Assembly: GCA_020062035.1 (NCBI GenBank)
Contig: JAGUXD010000083.1
Location: 1-8,535, forward strand
DNA: 8,535 nt
Source: Candidatus Brocadiia bacterium
GTDB lineage: Bacteria; Planctomycetota; MHYJ01; JACQXL01
Reading direction: 5' to 3'
In this document: positions 7,801 through 8,535 of the stretch, in pieces
How positions within the stretch are numbered: position 1 is the stretch's first letter
Layout of the letters: each line of letters opens with the position of its first letter
The notes under the pieces: model-generated
Seen by the model: only the letters and a program-made list of their open reading frames with translations
Database searches by the model: none
Told to the model about the DNA's origin: nothing
Translations under genes and position numbers: made by a program

Positions 7801-8535
7801 ACGGTTCCGCCGGGCTCGGTTATTTATTGCCAAGAAAATCAATCCCTGAAACTACGTCAGAGAATTTTATCCTGGGACCCGCATAATATCCCTATTTTTA
7901 CTGAAAAAGCCGGTATCGTCCGTTATGAAGATATTATCAAGGGTAAAACAATGAAAGAAGAAGTGGACCCTCGTAGCGGAATTAAACGTAAAGTTATCAT
8001 TGAACATAAAGGCGACCATCATCCTCAAATTATTGTGGAAAATGAAAAAGGCGAAATACAGGCCGTGTATGCTATTCCCGAAAAGGCACATCTGGAAGTT
8101 GATGAGGCTGAAAAAGTGGAAAGCGGGACACTTTTAGCAAAAACCCCAAGAGAAATCACCTCAACCCAGGACATCACCGGCGGCTTACCGCGGGTAACCG
8201 AACTCTTTGAAGCCAGAAAACCTAAAAATCCCGCGGTCATTGCAGAAATTGACGGCATCATAAAATTCGGGGAAAAGAAGGCTGGTAAAAGAATTGTGAT
8301 TGTCCACAACGAAGAAACTGGTATGGAAATGGAACACACTATACCGGCCGGTAAATATCTGAGAGTCCACAGAGGCGACCGTGTAAAAGCCGGTGACCCA
8401 TTAGTTGATGGCCCTCAGGTTCTTTCTGATATTATGAGAATCTCTGGTGTTGATATTTTACAAGACTATCTGCTCCAGGAAATTCAAAATGTCTATCGCT
8501 CTCAGGGAGTTACTATTAACGACAAGCATATAGAA
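4825..8535 (+). CDS. rpoC: DNA-directed RNA polymerase subunit beta' (3' end beyond the window)
   Basis: Beta' provides the Mg-binding catalytic loop, clamp, bridge helix and trigger loop of RNA polymerase. The frame stays open for 1237 codons with no stop; the family is usually about 1350-1410, so the C terminus is cut off just after the conserved INDKHIE. Visible in order are zinc site 1 (C65, C67, C80, C83); the sigma-binding coiled coil (about 263-309, [19 protein letters not shown]); [18 protein letters not shown] (335-352); [12 protein letters not shown] (421-432); the catalytic NADFDGDQM with D459, D461 and D463; the F-loop [19 protein letters not shown] and bridge helix (about 725-797); zinc site 2 (C811, C885, C892, C895); and the trigger loop with M929, R930 and H933. 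An SI3-type insertion of about 170 residues (about 940-1111) splits the trigger loop before [18 protein letters not shown]. All catalytic and zinc residues are present. It overlaps rpoB by four bases. Confidence 0.98.
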   Translation, partial: MIESLYERVNDYNAFSIKVASPEEIKTWSYGEVKKPETINYRSWRPERDGLFCERIFGPEKDWECFCGKYKGIKYKGIICDRCGVEITVSRVRRKRFGHIILAAPLVHIWFFKGASPPLGTILNMKQSALERIIYYQDYVTTEVKNPQCPLKVGQLISSDEELKDFKRRYENEFQVDMGGRAIKKLLSQLDLKDITSELKTKLNKLPTTSPKAKEIYKRLRIFDLLIQAGNKMENFVMDVVPVIPPDLRPLVHLESGSFATSDLNDLYRRLINRNNRLKKLMELNAPEVIIRNEKRMLQQALDSLLDNDRCKRPVTGSNARPLKSLADMLKGKQGRFRGNLLGKRVDYSARSVIVVGPELKLQECGLPKQIALELYQPFILKRLKDEGKVDTIKSAKKMLEQRREEVWDILDEVIKDHPVLLNRAPTLHRMGIQAFQPVLVEGNAISLHPLVCPPFNADFDGDQMAVHLPLSWEAQLETKLLLMSSQNILSPAHGNPVISATQDVVLGISYLSLELSEFKTTEFKKGQKYYNDLREVVLCYDKKQIDIHTPIFVRITSKQVYTKIGKDTPFLNNIYKTTLGKLLFNSVFPEGTDYYNYEIDKKGLNEIIYKYHKKYGNFPTAKLLDDIKSFGFNWVTCAGLSIGKDDMKVPSEKEAIIKTTEQEILRIEQNYHKGLITDGERYNQIIDAWTHAREKVAEAMIKGLRDDTRLGKKYLNPIYYMMYSGARGSIDQVRQLAGMRGLMAKPSGEIIETPIKANFRDGLNVLEYFSSTHGARKGLADTALKTSTAGYLTRKLVDVAQNVVITMTDCGTLQGITKGIIYRGDRVEVPLSQNIFGRVARDNIVDIVTDEVLVKENGLITSDIAKKIEALGFPKVRVRSPLTCESPFGLCAYCYGMDLSTGRLVEKGVAVGIIAAQSIGEPGTQLTMRTFHIGGTASRTIEETSIAAKNQGIVKFINIKTFTNPNNETIVINRNGEIIIVDAKDREVERYTVPPGSVIYCQENQSLKLRQRILSWDPHNIPIFTEKAGIVRYEDIIKGKTMKEEVDPRSGIKRKVIIEHKGDHHPQIIVENEKGEIQAVYAIPEKAHLEVDEAEKVESGTLLAKTPREITSTQDITGGLPRVTELFEARKPKNPAVIAEIDGIIKFGEKKAGKRIVIVHNEETGMEMEHTIPAGKYLRVHRGDRVKAGDPLVDGPQVLSDIMRISGVDILQDYLLQEIQNVYRSQGVTINDKHIE

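Noticed and set aside
8185..8197. Inverted repeat TTACC/GGTAA in rpoC
   Set aside because: It encodes the conserved GGLPRVTE motif; the arms are only five bases, with no insertion relative to the family.
4825..8535. Possibility that rpoC is broken, because it has no stop codon in the window
   Set aside because: The whole frame translates into continuous conserved beta' sequence up to INDKHIE; it simply runs off the right edge.

Overview
This window carries the transcription-and-ribosome cluster rplL-rpoB-rpoC of a bacterium. From left to right it holds about 470 bases without a convincing gene, the ribosomal stalk protein bL12 (rplL, 474-914), a 59-base spacer, the complete RNA polymerase beta subunit (rpoB, 974-4828), and the beta' subunit (rpoC) from 4825. 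rpoC is still open at the right edge, about 110-170 codons short of its usual end. All three genes are on the + strand and look intact.

The DNA is AT-rich (about 40% GC by eye). The beta' trigger loop carries a long insertion of the SI3 type, found in Gram-negative lineages (Proteobacteria, PVC and FCB groups and relatives) and absent from Firmicutes and Actinobacteria. Beta has a moderate insert at the E. coli SI2 position. Together with the dispersed palindromic repeats described below, this suggests an uncultured Gram-negative candidate-phylum bacterium, perhaps Omnitrophota or a similar PVC-side lineage. The phylum is inferred from general resemblance, not shown.

The left 470 bases are the regulatory part. 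A 105-base imperfect palindrome (174-278), built from a degenerate 10-base unit in both orientations, ends ten bases before two overlapping sigma70-type promoters (289-317 and 325-352). A leader of about 110 nt follows, with a hairpin (397-423) and a strong Shine-Dalgarno for rplL. The usual upstream neighbour rplJ is not present in these 470 bases, so rplL-rpoB-rpoC appears to start its own transcription unit. The three genes then read as one operon: a short spacer with a GC-rich hairpin separates rplL from rpoB, and rpoB and rpoC overlap by four bases (ATGA).

The most unusual feature is a 30-base, about 80% GC palindrome (1271-1300) lying in frame inside rpoB. It adds ten residues (PAYAEASVGG) to a length-variable loop near the N terminus of beta, without disturbing the frame or the catalytic core. 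It looks like a dispersed palindromic element that has entered an essential gene, comparable in kind to the Rickettsia palindromic elements. Further points are a roughly 16-residue insertion in the N-terminal domain of bL12, lack of a Shine-Dalgarno before rpoB, and loss of the RSNQ motif in a beta segment. Apart from these, the content is ordinary and highly conserved; I see no defence system, transposase, CRISPR array or tRNA.
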